Source: CAYSPG01 sp964432885 (lineage in GTDB: Bacteria > Bacteroidota > Bacteroidia > AKYH767-A > OLB10). From it: a DNA stretch of 64,000 nt. The stretch's first letter is position 1; each line of letters begins with the position of its first letter. Location of the stretch: positions 11,507 to 75,506 of the forward strand of contig CAYSPG010000016.1 in the NCBI GenBank assembly GCA_964432885.1. Direction: 5' to 3'. Below the pieces are notes generated by a model. The model searched no databases. It was not told where the DNA came from and was given only the letters and a program-made list of their open reading frames with translations. A program made the translations under genes and the position numbers. Positions 54,827 through 63,784 of the stretch are shown in pieces.

Positions 54827-55438
54827 TTATTGTGCTGTTTGAATTAAATCGTACTCTTCTTTCATCATATCCACCACTGCATATTTACCAACAGATGCAA
54901 TACTTAACTCATCCAATATATCAACCACGTTTTTGTATTTGGCTTTGTCATCGGTTTTAATAAGCACCATGAGTGATGATTTTTTTGCTTTTTCTTCAAT
55001 GGCCATTCTTTTAAAGGTACTGTCAGCAATTTCGCGCTTGTTTAATTTGTCTTGCAACAATTTTATGTTGTCAAAAGCCAAACGATTTTTATCTAATAAT
55101 ATTTTGCGAATGCCTGCATCCGAAAAATCGGTTTTGTCAAGTTTGGTTTCACCTGGTTTAAATTCACCGTAATAATAAAATACCCTGTCTTTATCACTTA
55201 ATAAAACGGTAAGTGCATTGTTTACTTTTTGTTGTTCGCCATCTTTAACGGGCATCGTAATTTCGATGGTTTTTGGCTTGCTAAATGTTGTGGTTAGCAT
55301 AAAAAACGTAAGAAGCAAAAACGCCAAATCCACCATGGGTGTCATGTCAATGTGGGTTGATGATTTTTTGGCCCGCTTCTTTTGATGCTTGCCGCCTTTT
55401 TCGTTACCACCACCCTGGTCGGTATTTACTGATGCCAT
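54827..55438 (-). CDS. exbD: ExbD-type biopolymer transporter, second copy
   Basis: A protein of 203 residues with one N-terminal membrane helix (MVDLAFLLLTFFMLTTTFS) preceded by the conserved DMTPMVDL with the proton-carrying Asp, and a periplasmic domain. The tail has the end VVDMMKEEYDLIQ. It lies between the first ExbD and TonB in the operon (12-bp and 1-bp gaps). Part of the proton channel with ExbB. Confidence 0.93.
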   Translation of the reverse strand: MASVNTDQGGGNEKGGKHQKKRAKKSSTHIDMTPMVDLAFLLLTFFMLTTTFSKPKTIEITMPVKDGEQQKVNNALTVLLSDKDRVFYYYGEFKPGETKLDKTDFSDAGIRKILLDKNRLAFDNIKLLQDKLNKREIADSTFKRMAIEEKAKKSSLMVLIKTDDKAKYKNVVDILDELSIASVGKYAVVDMMKEEYDLIQTAQ

Positions 55439-55450
55439 GTGTTATTTTTT

Positions 55451-56098
55451 TTACTGAACTTCAGGTGCTGCCTGCAAATCAGTAATCATATTAAAGTTGT
55501 TAATTTTATTTTCTTGGAAAATTTCAACAATACGTTTTATATAGGTATAGCTAACTTCCCCATCTCCCTTTATGGCAAAACGCAATTCTTTATTTGCTTT
55601 CTTTTTGTTTTCGTAATCGGGGTCGCTTACTGCAGCTTTCCAGCCATATACTATCCAGTCGGCAAGCTGATTGTTTAACGTATCAATAGGAATACCTCCG
55701 GTAGCCTGATTCATTTTTTTACGGTCTTCCTCTTTGCCTCCCAAGTACTCTTTAAGTTTATTCATTGGCAAGCCAATGGTTGTCATAAGCGCAAAGCGCT
55801 TAGCTTCGGGTTCGGTAAACTGTATTTTATATTTATCACCAAGTTGACGGAGCAGTTCTCTTCGTGGGTTTTGCCCATCAAGATTAAAAAATACTCGTCC
55901 GGCCGAATCAACAGTTATTTGCATTGTGTTTTCAGGCAACACTTTGCTCGACACAGATGCAGGAGTATCAACAATTACGGGTTCTTCGGGGCGAAACTTG
56001 GTAGTAAGCATAAAAAAAGTTACCAGCAAAAACGCCAAATCCACCATGGGTGTCATGTCAAGCACGGGGCTGTTTTTGGGTAATTTTATTTTAGGCAT
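55451..56098 (-). CDS. exbD: ExbD-type biopolymer transporter, first copy
   Basis: A protein of 215 residues. Residues 14-33 hold the DMTPMVDLAFLLVTFFML motif with the essential Asp; a periplasmic domain follows. It is longer than classic ExbD and differs clearly from the second copy beyond the membrane helix. Two different ExbD copies behind one ExbB are common in Bacteroidota. Confidence 0.93.
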   Translation of the reverse strand: MPKIKLPKNSPVLDMTPMVDLAFLLVTFFMLTTKFRPEEPVIVDTPASVSSKVLPENTMQITVDSAGRVFFNLDGQNPRRELLRQLGDKYKIQFTEPEAKRFALMTTIGLPMNKLKEYLGGKEEDRKKMNQATGGIPIDTLNNQLADWIVYGWKAAVSDPDYENKKKANKELRFAIKGDGEVSYTYIKRIVEIFQENKINNFNMITDLQAAPEVQ

Positions 56099-56226
56099 TT
56101 TGTTTTGATGTGATGATTAGCTAATGGGATGATGTGCTAATTATTAATTTGATAACTAGTTGATGAAATAAATGGCTGATTCCATAATTTATTATCAGCG
56201 TGTAAGTACATCTTAAAATTAACCAA

Positions 56227-57033
56227 TTAAGCTTTATGGTGAGTGCTAAATGTTTGTACAACACTGTAGCCGGCCTCATCAATACCATAAGTTAAAGCAT
56301 CAATTTTATTGGTAAAGTAGTTATACATAACAATGGCAATGGCCGAAGTACCAATACCAAGAGCAGTGTTAATAAGCGCTTCAGAAATACCGGTAGAAAG
56401 TGCAACAGCATCAGGCGCACCAGCCTGTGCAAGCGCGGCAAAGGCACGTATCATACCTATTACCGTACCAAGTAGTCCCATAAGTGTGGCTATAGAAGCA
56501 ATGGTTGATATGATAACTAAGTTTTTGCTCATCATTGGCAACTCAAGTGTGGTAGCTTCTTCCAGCTCTTTTTGTATGGCAAGTATTTTACGCTCTTTAT
56601 CAAGTTCTTTATCAGCTTCCATTTCTTTGTACATACCAATGCCGGCTTTTACCACATTAGCAATAGAGCCTTTTTGTTTATCGCACTCAGCTAAGGCAGA
56701 GTTTAAATCGTTTTTTGCCATGGCGTTTCTGATCTTTGAAATAAACGCATCAACAGAGCCTGAACCTTTTGAGCTGTTTATAGTAATAAAGCGCTCGATA
56801 GAAAAAGTAATAACCAACAGCAGCAAGGCCATTATTATAGGTACAATAACACCTCCTTTATGGATAATGCCTAAGTAATTTACAGGGTGATTATCAGGGT
56901 TGCCTTCGGCAAAGTTTGAACCATTACCCAGCACCAATGCATATACCATAATGGCAATTAAAAATGCAGCGGGTATTACCACTGCGGCAAATACGGATTT
57001 AAAACCTCCGGCTGAACTGTTTGATGAACTCAT
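56227..57033 (-). CDS. exbB: ExbB/TolQ/MotA-family proton channel protein
   Basis: An inner-membrane protein of 268 residues. Three helices are visible: about residues 15-32, 55-72 and a pair in the C-terminal half (LVIISTIASIATLMGLLGTVIGM to GISEALINTALGIGTSAIAI). The GLLGTVIGMI and ALINTALGI motifs are typical of the family. First gene of the Ton operon; a 16-bp palindrome lies about 60 bp upstream, and a 128-bp spacer with micro-repeats separates it from exbD. Confidence 0.94.
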   Translation of the reverse strand: MSSSNSSAGGFKSVFAAVVIPAAFLIAIMVYALVLGNGSNFAEGNPDNHPVNYLGIIHKGGVIVPIIMALLLLVITFSIERFITINSSKGSGSVDAFISKIRNAMAKNDLNSALAECDKQKGSIANVVKAGIGMYKEMEADKELDKERKILAIQKELEEATTLELPMMSKNLVIISTIASIATLMGLLGTVIGMIRAFAALAQAGAPDAVALSTGISEALINTALGIGTSAIAIVMYNYFTNKIDALTYGIDEAGYSVVQTFSTHHKA

Positions 57034-57093
57034 GTGTGATACGTTTTAAAGTTTAATTAAAGATTATTTTAATGATGTTTGAATTTTAGTTCT

Positions 57094-57109
57094 CCACAAA
57101 ATTTTGTGG
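57094..57109. promoter_or_regulatory. 16-bp perfect palindrome upstream of exbB
   Basis: CCACAAAATTTTGTGG is its own reverse complement over all 16 bases. It lies 61 bp before the exbB start. It may be an operator for a dimeric repressor or a cruciform; no known regulator box is recognised. Confidence 0.5.
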
Positions 57110-57232
57110 TCGGCAAGTATAATAAAAACTCTTAAATGGCATGTAATATTTTCTTAAAAATTGAAATTTAACGTGTGTTAAGGATTATTTGACATTTTGG
57201 TTACCTGGAATTATTTATACAAATTTTTATGC

Positions 57233-58963
57233 CTATTGCATCAGTTCTTTTATATACTTAACAGGCGCACTGCCAAAACTCAAAAACGTTTCGTGAAAGT
57301 TTTTTAAATTAAATTTTTGACCCATTTGTTTTTTTATGCTTTCGCGGAAATCATAAATTTCGGTGAAGCCGGTAAAGTAGCTACAAAGTTGCACCTGTGT
57401 TAAGCATGCGCGCTTCCACTTTCCTTCGGCCTCGGCTTGTTGTTGAAAGGCTTCGTTTACAAGCAATTTTAATGCATCTTCTTTGCTTATGTTTTTGGTG
57501 TGCACGTTGTAATCTAAAATAGTATTGCATGTAACACGCAAATTCCACTTATAATACATAAGCCACATTTCGGGCTCATTGTTACCATATCCTTCTTCCA
57601 GCATCATGCGCTCGGTGTAAACTGCCCAGCCCTCAACCATAGTGCCATCGCCTAAAATAGATTTTATTAAGCTTGGCGATTGATTGCTATACACAAGTTG
57701 CGTGTAATGACCTGGTATGGCTTCATGTATGTTTAAAATTTGTAAAATGTAATGGTTGTACTCCCGCAGGTAGCTTTCGGCTTGCTCAGCACTCCAGCCC
57801 GATAAGCTGCCAACATTATAATAGGTGTTACCGTTTTTATCATAAGGGCCCGGTGATGAAATGGAGGCCCCGGCAACCCCAGCCATATAGTCTGGCTCTT
57901 TGCGCACCACAAGTGGTTTTGAAGGGTCGAGATAGATTAAATTCTTGTCGTTTATAAATTTTACCAATTCAGGAATTTGTTTTTCGATAGCGGCTTGAAA
58001 TGAATCGGGCTTTACATGATTGAGTGATAGTTTATCAATCATTTGCCTTATCATTTTTAACGTGTCGGCTGGTTTAGTTTCATTTGTAAAATATTTTGGC
58101 CAAAGTGTATTGGTTATCTCAGCCATTTTAAGGTGTAACTCTTTTTTATGCGCCAGAGCTTTACTGTAAATTTCATCAGCAGTGTAATCAGAAACGATGT
58201 TATGACTAAACTTCTTTTTGTACAACTTTTCGCCTAGCCTAAAGTCGCGGGGCGTTTCGTTTTTTAACTCGCCAAGCCACTTTGCAAAATCGCGCATGGC
58301 AGCAGCAGCAGATTTTGAGCCATCAATAAGTTGTTTTTTTTCCTGATCAGAAAGTGTAGATTTAGCAACGGCAGCTGGTAAGTCAGTTTCAAAAACAGAA
58401 GCGCCACCTGTGTTTTGGTCAATGGCAAGTTGTGTATGTACTTGTGTAGGGTTTTTGATATTGCGTTTAGCAGCTTCATAATATGCTACAACAAATTTTA
58501 TGCGCAAATTAAAATTACGCAGCCTTGTTTCAAGTGTGTCGTAATTGTTGTTAAGCATTTGGGCAAATCCTTCGGCTACATTGTATTGTGCCGGGTTCCA
58601 TTCATACGACTTTTCTTCAGTAATATTCCACAATGTACCCTGCAGGTGATCGCGTATCATGAAGTAATCGGTTTTGTTATTGTTTGATAACGTGTTTAAG
58701 TCAAAACCTTTTAAGGAATCGAGATTGGCATTTGCAAACAACAATTGTTTTTGCCGCTGTGTATCATCGGGCAATTCCATTATACTATCATAAACATGGT
58801 AACCCTGGCTGCTTGCCCAGCCCGGATAGAGTTTCCAAAGTGAATTGATAAAATTTTGTTTGTAGTTTTCAAACTCAATGTCGGCACCTTGATTATTGGC
58901 AGTATGCTGTGGATTGCCGCATGCCATAAGAGTTGAAATAACAATAACTAATAGCTTTTTCAT
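57233..58963 (-). CDS. DUF885 lipoprotein, putative metallopeptidase
   Basis: A protein of 576 residues. The signal peptide ends in the lipobox STLMAC (Cys15). The DUF885 fold is recognised by HEAIPGHYTQL at residues 413-423 (His413, Glu414 and His419 as probable metal ligands) and by DGTMVEGWAVYTERMMLE with a further Glu. Related proteins are peptidases or putative dipeptidases. Single gene. Substrate unknown. Confidence 0.9.
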   Translation of the reverse strand: MKKLLVIVISTLMACGNPQHTANNQGADIEFENYKQNFINSLWKLYPGWASSQGYHVYDSIMELPDDTQRQKQLLFANANLDSLKGFDLNTLSNNNKTDYFMIRDHLQGTLWNITEEKSYEWNPAQYNVAEGFAQMLNNNYDTLETRLRNFNLRIKFVVAYYEAAKRNIKNPTQVHTQLAIDQNTGGASVFETDLPAAVAKSTLSDQEKKQLIDGSKSAAAAMRDFAKWLGELKNETPRDFRLGEKLYKKKFSHNIVSDYTADEIYSKALAHKKELHLKMAEITNTLWPKYFTNETKPADTLKMIRQMIDKLSLNHVKPDSFQAAIEKQIPELVKFINDKNLIYLDPSKPLVVRKEPDYMAGVAGASISSPGPYDKNGNTYYNVGSLSGWSAEQAESYLREYNHYILQILNIHEAIPGHYTQLVYSNQSPSLIKSILGDGTMVEGWAVYTERMMLEEGYGNNEPEMWLMYYKWNLRVTCNTILDYNVHTKNISKEDALKLLVNEAFQQQAEAEGKWKRACLTQVQLCSYFTGFTEIYDFRESIKKQMGQKFNLKNFHETFLSFGSAPVKYIKELMQ

Positions 58964-59092
58964 AGATAAAAAATAACAGAGAAGAAAATATTGAATTTAG
59001 AATGGATATGTAAGTGTGCTGACTGGTTTTTTGGCACAGCAGGATTATTTATTCAGGTAAGTACCCTGAACTTTTTGGTAGAGAGGGTTAAA

Positions 59093-60094
59093 TTACTCTT
59101 TAGCGTTATATGCCCATTTAAGATAAATGCTTCCCCATGTAAAGCCACCGCCAAAAGCAGAGAGAATGATGTTGTCACCTTTTTTCAATTGGTCTTCCCA
59201 CTCCCACAAGCAAAGAGGCAAAGTACCATTGGTGGTGTTGCCGTATTTCTGAATGTTTACCATTACCTTATCCATGGATAATCCCATACGGTTAGCAGTA
59301 GCATCAATAATTCGTTTGTTTGCCTGATGGGGAACAAGCCATGCAACATCATCGGCTTTAAGGTTGTTTTTTTCCATGATTTCGGCACTTACATCGGCCA
59401 TACCTTTAACAGCAAACTTAAAAACGGTTTGCCCTTCCTGATAAGCATAATGTTCCATTGCGTCAACAGTGGCATGTGTTGCAGGCTTTACACTTCCGCC
59501 CGCTTTTTGGTGCAGGTAATGCCTGCCACTGCCATCGCTTTTTAAAATAGAATCAATGATGCCAAGCCCTTCGGTGTTGGGTTCAAGCAAAACAGCACCA
59601 CCGCCATCGCCAAAAATTATACAGGTGCTGCGGTCTTTGTAATTTACTATAGCGCTCATTTTATCTGCACCCACGACTACCACTTTTTTATACTGCCCGC
59701 TTTCAACAAACTTTGACCCTGTGGCAAGGGCAAACAAAAAACCCGAGCAGGCTGCATTAATATCATAGCCAAAACAATTTTTAGCGCCAATCATATCGCA
59801 TATAATGTTGGCTGTAGCCGGAAAAACAAGATCGGGAGTGGTGGTGGCGCAAATCAGTAAATCAATTTCATCAGCACCTATGCCACGTTTTTTCAAAAGC
59901 CCGTTTACGGCATTTACACCAATTGTTGATGTACCAAGGCCCTCGCCTTTTAACACCCTTCGCTCTTTAATGCCAGTGCGTGTTTGTATCCACTCATCAT
60001 TGGTGTCAACAAATTTTTCCAGCTCTTTATTGGTAAGAATAAAATCAGGTGCCCATCCGTTAACAGCGGTAATGGCGGCAGTTGTTTTTTGCAT
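59093..60094 (-). CDS. fabH: 3-oxoacyl-ACP synthase III
   Basis: An enzyme of 333 residues that starts fatty acid synthesis by condensing acyl-CoA with malonyl-ACP. The catalytic triad is Cys116 (DINAACSGFLFAL), His256 (LVPHQANKR) and Asn286 (YGNTTNGTLPL). It ends the yceD-rpmF-plsX-fabH operon with a 10-bp gap to plsX. Full length. Confidence 0.97.
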   Translation of the reverse strand: MQKTTAAITAVNGWAPDFILTNKELEKFVDTNDEWIQTRTGIKERRVLKGEGLGTSTIGVNAVNGLLKKRGIGADEIDLLICATTTPDLVFPATANIICDMIGAKNCFGYDINAACSGFLFALATGSKFVESGQYKKVVVVGADKMSAIVNYKDRSTCIIFGDGGGAVLLEPNTEGLGIIDSILKSDGSGRHYLHQKAGGSVKPATHATVDAMEHYAYQEGQTVFKFAVKGMADVSAEIMEKNNLKADDVAWLVPHQANKRIIDATANRMGLSMDKVMVNIQKYGNTTNGTLPLCLWEWEDQLKKGDNIILSAFGGGFTWGSIYLKWAYNAKE

Positions 60095-60104
60095 AGTAAC
60101 AAAA

Positions 60105-61073
60105 TCAGGAGTTAGTGTTAACTAAGTTCTCGTGAAAAGCTGTGGCAATTTTTGCAGCAAGGTTTACCTCGGCAACATTTGCACTTAGCCGTATCATGTT
60201 TTTTATGGCTTTTGATTTTGAAATTCCGTGAGCTATAATCACGTTGCCGTTAAGGCCAAGCACCGGGGTTCCACCGTAGTTTTCGTAATCAAACCGGTTT
60301 AAAAATGCATCATCGGATTTTATGTGTTTTTTTATGATATAAAAAAAAGATTCGGCTTGTTTTAGAATTACGTTTCCGGTAAACCCATCGCAAACAATAA
60401 CATCCGCTTTGTCATTAAACAAATCACGGCCTTCTACATTTCCTATAAAGTTTATCTCTTTGGTGGCTTTTAGTAGCTGGTGCGCCTGCTGCGAAAGTAA
60501 ATTTCCTTTCTCCTCTTCTTCGCCTATATTCATTAAAGATACTCTGGGATTGTTTATATGATAAACATGCTCAGCAAGTAATGCACCCAATATGCCAAAC
60601 TGCTGAAGCACTTCGGGCTTGCAGTCGGCATTAGCGCCAACATCAAGTATTATTCCTGTGCCACCGTTTTCTTTTGGAACTACAGATGCTATTGCCGGTC
60701 GTTGAATTCCGTTTATGGGTTTTACGGTAAACATGGCACCCACCAGCATAGCGCCCGAGTTACCTGCACTGGCAAAGGCATCTATCTTTTTTTCTTTTAG
60801 TAATCCAAAGCCAACTGCAATGCTTGAATTGGGTTTTTGCACAAAGGCCTTGGTAGCCGAGTCGGCCATTTCAATTACTTCGGTGGTGTGAATAATTTCA
60901 AAATTGTTTTCACTGACACCGTTGGCTTGAAGGATGGGAACAATTTGGTTTTTATCACCAATTAAAACCAACTTAACATGCGATGATAATTCGCTGTAAG
61001 CGGCAATAGCGCCTAATGTAGTTTCAAGCGGAGCAAAATCGCCACCCATTATGTCAACACCAATCCTTATCAT
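60105..61073 (-). CDS. plsX: Phosphate acyltransferase PlsX
   Basis: An enzyme of 322 residues that makes acyl-phosphate from acyl-ACP for phospholipid synthesis. Signatures: IGVDIMGGDFAP at the start, SAGNSGAMLVGAM, GILLDVGANADCKPE-like ILDVGANADCKPE, and CDGFTGNVILKQ. Normal length; part of the conserved operon. Confidence 0.97.
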   Translation of the reverse strand: MIRIGVDIMGGDFAPLETTLGAIAAYSELSSHVKLVLIGDKNQIVPILQANGVSENNFEIIHTTEVIEMADSATKAFVQKPNSSIAVGFGLLKEKKIDAFASAGNSGAMLVGAMFTVKPINGIQRPAIASVVPKENGGTGIILDVGANADCKPEVLQQFGILGALLAEHVYHINNPRVSLMNIGEEEEKGNLLSQQAHQLLKATKEINFIGNVEGRDLFNDKADVIVCDGFTGNVILKQAESFFYIIKKHIKSDDAFLNRFDYENYGGTPVLGLNGNVIIAHGISKSKAIKNMIRLSANVAEVNLAAKIATAFHENLVNTNS

Positions 61074-61092
61074 AAAGGAACTTTAGTTATGA

Positions 61093-61278
61093 CTAAACAG
61101 CTTTTTCTAAAACAACTTTTCCTTTATAGTACATTTTACCCTCGTGCCAGTAGGCGCGGTGATATAAATGCGATTCGCCTGTAGTTTGGCAAATTGCTAC
61201 TGTAGGCACTTCTGCTTTGTGGTGTGTTCTGCGCTTATTGCGTCTTGATTTCGAAATTTTGTGCTTTGGATGTGGCAT
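61093..61278 (-). CDS. rpmF: 50S ribosomal protein L32
   Basis: A ribosomal protein of 61 residues with the L32 start ([20 protein letters not shown]) and the [15 protein letters not shown] end. It sits 19 bp ahead of plsX and 95 bp after yceD, as in many bacteria. The zinc-binding Cys residues of some L32 forms are reduced to one, as in the zinc-free type. Confidence 0.97.
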   Translation of the reverse strand: MPHPKHKISKSRRNKRRTHHKAEVPTVAICQTTGESHLYHRAYWHEGKMYYKGKVVLEKAV

Positions 61279-61373
61279 GTTAATTTATTTACGAATTACG
61301 ATTTTTGATTTACGATTATTTGAATTATAAATTTTTACATTAGCTTTTTTACTTAATCCCTACTCCTGTATAC

Positions 61374-61898
61374 TTAATTAGGGTTTATATTTTTTAATGC
61401 TTCCCAACGGGGATCATTGTGCAATTCTTCTTTAAGCATAAATTTTTCAATTTGTTTAATGGCTTTGGGGTTGCAGGTGCTTTTGCCTTTGGTATTAAGT
61501 GGATGAACCACCTTTATGGGTAGCGATAGTGATATGAAATCATACATGTGCTGAGCAATGTTTATTTCATGAGCATTTTCGGCCAATATTATCTGGTCAT
61601 CATCCACATCTTCGGTGCTGCCGCTTAACTTTACTATTAATGCCTTGCGCAAATCAATCGGCATTTCAAACTCCTCAAGGCACCTATGGCACTCTACATG
61701 AAGGGTTCCTTTAAAGCTAAAGTCAAGAACAAGCATGTTTTCTTTTCGGTTTAAGTTCAATTTTACATACACATGCGCCCCCTGTACTACGGGATGTTCA
61801 AAGGCTTCAAAGAAATCCTGACCTAACTCATAATCAAACGGGTGAATGCCATCAGCAAGCGCTGATATATGGATTTTATACTTTGTTAACTTCTCCAT
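61374..61898 (-). CDS. yceD: YceD/DUF177 family protein
   Basis: A protein of 174 residues. The central segment LHVECHRCLEEFEMPI has the two Cys typical of DUF177, and ISLSLPIKVVHPL follows. YceD is linked to 23S rRNA accumulation and normally precedes rpmF, as here. ATG 61898 is chosen because TACTTTTG (61932-61939) places the transcription start downstream of the next possible start at 61934. Confidence 0.92.
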   Translation of the reverse strand: MEKLTKYKIHISALADGIHPFDYELGQDFFEAFEHPVVQGAHVYVKLNLNRKENMLVLDFSFKGTLHVECHRCLEEFEMPIDLRKALIVKLSGSTEDVDDDQIILAENAHEINIAQHMYDFISLSLPIKVVHPLNTKGKSTCNPKAIKQIEKFMLKEELHNDPRWEALKNINPN

Positions 61899-61931
61899 AC
61901 AGGTTCTCTCTTTCTCCCCCAAAAGGGCTGA

Positions 61932-61939
61932 CAAAAGTA
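61932..61939 (-). promoter_or_regulatory. -7 promoter element (TACTTTTG) of the yceD-rpmF-plsX-fabH operon
   Basis: Exact TAnnTTTG match on the minus strand, 33 bp before the ATG of yceD. No clear -33 element. It decides the start of yceD. Confidence 0.45.
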
Positions 61940-62099
61940 AAAAAATTTGTGAAACAGTGAGTAAAGCCCATATGGCTGATTTCTTGATTTAATATGATAG
62001 ATTATTGCGCAAGCGTGTAGTACTTTTAATAACCCAACAGGAGCTTTGGTGGTTTAACGGGAAACTGTTGCGCGAAATTATTGAAAGGACAGAAATCTG

Positions 62100-62654
62100 C
62101 TATTGCAAAGCCTCATATTTAATATTGCTAAAGCTACCATTAGTTAGAGCAACTGTATCTTGCAACACATCGCCCACCACCATACCGCTAAAGCTGCCAG
62201 AAACACTTTTATTTACTGTATCAGCGTTGGTAACTTCAAAATAGGCTGTTATCCAGTTATAATCCTGGCCACTTGGGCTATTCCAATCCTGATAATCCAG
62301 CCCCGGAAAATGGATTATAGAAGAATCAACACTCGGCCCTAGTAGATTTTCAGATAGTAAGCTATCTCCAAAAAAAGGCGAAATAAATTTATTCTGAAAA
62401 TAGCCGTCAATCATAAACATTCTTTTTAAAGCAGGCGATGGAAAAAGCGAACCCGTACTGTCAATGATTAAATATCCTTTGGCACTATCAGCACTTAATG
62501 TAATCCCATCCACATCTGCTTTAAACCACCAGTTTTGAGTAGGTTGTGTTGGTTGAGGGGTATTGTCGTTATCATCGTTTGATGATTTTTTGCAGGAGGT
62601 TAAAGCGGTAAGAAAAACAATAAATAGTTTAATGGCATTTTTACGGCTAATCAT
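62100..62654 (-). CDS. Hypothetical lipoprotein, DUF6252-like
   Basis: A protein of 184 residues. Signal peptide with lipobox (LTSC), a short Asp/Asn/Pro/Gln/Thr linker, then a beta-rich domain with the phrases WWFKADVDGITL, YFEVTNADTVNKSVSGSFSG and FSNIKYE, resembling DUF6252 lipoproteins of Bacteroidota. Start ATG 62654. It is last of three small exported genes on this strand. Confidence 0.75.
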   Translation of the reverse strand: MISRKNAIKLFIVFLTALTSCKKSSNDDNDNTPQPTQPTQNWWFKADVDGITLSADSAKGYLIIDSTGSLFPSPALKRMFMIDGYFQNKFISPFFGDSLLSENLLGPSVDSSIIHFPGLDYQDWNSPSGQDYNWITAYFEVTNADTVNKSVSGSFSGMVVGDVLQDTVALTNGSFSNIKYEALQ

Positions 62655-62672
62655 TTTCAAAATACAATTAAA

Positions 62673-63179
62673 TTATTCAATTCGAATTTTGTATTGCGTA
62701 CCATCCACCTTGAACTTTTTTCGAGGAATAATCCATGGTAAAAGCGCAACCCCGATTACAACAGGTGATGTTACAATAAATTTTCCATCAATATTTCCAC
62801 TATAAATACGCGCCCCATAAATGTTTATCAAAGCGGCCATCATGAATACTGGATAAATGTTTAAAATTTTAGATTTGATATTATTTTTTTTAAAACTAAA
62901 TGCAGACTTTAAATTCAACGTATCCAAGATAAACTTTCTGCCTTTTTTATTTAATACTACAAAATAATCGTCAGCGATGCCATAAACTTTAGATGGAAGG
63001 TATTTGTTTTCGCCCATTGCATCTAAAAACATTTTATCACCCGTTTTAAGTGTTGTGCAGTTTCTGTTTTGCTCTGGATCAAAAATAGTAATACTTTTTT
63101 GAGCCGGGCAATTTAGACTTATTAAACAAATTAATTGGGTAGCAAGAACTATTCTCATGAACACTAATACTTTTTTCAT
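62673..63179 (-). CDS. Hypothetical exported protein
   Basis: A protein of 168 residues with an N-terminal signal peptide (ends about residue 26, CPAQ) and one or two hydrophobic segments in the C-terminal half (residues 106-122 and 136-150). It has no recognised domain. Starts 2 bp after the stop of the upstream lipoprotein gene, so it is co-transcribed with it. Confidence 0.7.
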   Translation of the reverse strand: MKKVLVFMRIVLATQLICLISLNCPAQKSITIFDPEQNRNCTTLKTGDKMFLDAMGENKYLPSKVYGIADDYFVVLNKKGRKFILDTLNLKSAFSFKKNNIKSKILNIYPVFMMAALINIYGARIYSGNIDGKFIVTSPVVIGVALLPWIIPRKKFKVDGTQYKIRIE

Positions 63180-63181
63180 GC

Positions 63182-63664
63182 TTAATTTTTTTTCATTTCC
63201 AAAACATTTAATAATCCGTATTTACTTGTTTCAAATTTCAATTCTTTGGATGTAAGTTTAATTATTTCCCATTCTATTTTACCTTGGCAAAATGCACCTA
63301 CATAATCCATATTGCTTATTGTGTCAGGTAATTTATGCAAGCTAAAGTGTATAGTTGTGTTTAAATCTTCAAACCAATAGTCACCTTCGGTTACCACGTG
63401 ACAATGTCCTTCCTCCAACACCAATGCTGCTGAACCACCAACCGATTCACTTTCGCTTAAAAACCTTAACCTTTGCCCGCAGACAAAATCCTTTGCAGCT
63501 TGTGTAGAATCAACACCATCAACGTAAAACGATTTTATTTCCCAATATCCTAAAATCCTTTTCTCAGGAGTTTTTAACGAAATAAACTCATCCTCCTCAT
63601 ATTTTTGGCAGGAGGCGCCAATCAAAATGGAGGTGCCAATTAATAAAGTAATAATTTTTTGCAT
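63182..63664 (-). CDS. Hypothetical lipoprotein, lipocalin-like size
   Basis: A protein of 160 residues. Start ATG 63664; lipobox IGASC at residue 19. The mature part contains KRILGYWEIKSFYVDGVD and repeated beta-type segments, which suggests a lipocalin-like or related barrel, but no family match is claimed. First gene of the small exported cluster. The frame extends upstream into the repeat region to 63784, which is not credible. Confidence 0.7.
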   Translation of the reverse strand: MQKIITLLIGTSILIGASCQKYEEDEFISLKTPEKRILGYWEIKSFYVDGVDSTQAAKDFVCGQRLRFLSESESVGGSAALVLEEGHCHVVTEGDYWFEDLNTTIHFSLHKLPDTISNMDYVGAFCQGKIEWEIIKLTSKELKFETSKYGLLNVLEMKKN

Positions 63665-63784
63665 ACTTATTTTAACCCCGTAGGCCTTGCTGTTTTTTTG
63701 CATCTTGCAAAAGGTAAAAGTTACTTTGCAATGCCATGAGCGAAAAGTACAAAATATTTCCAGTCGGTTTATACTTCTGCACAT

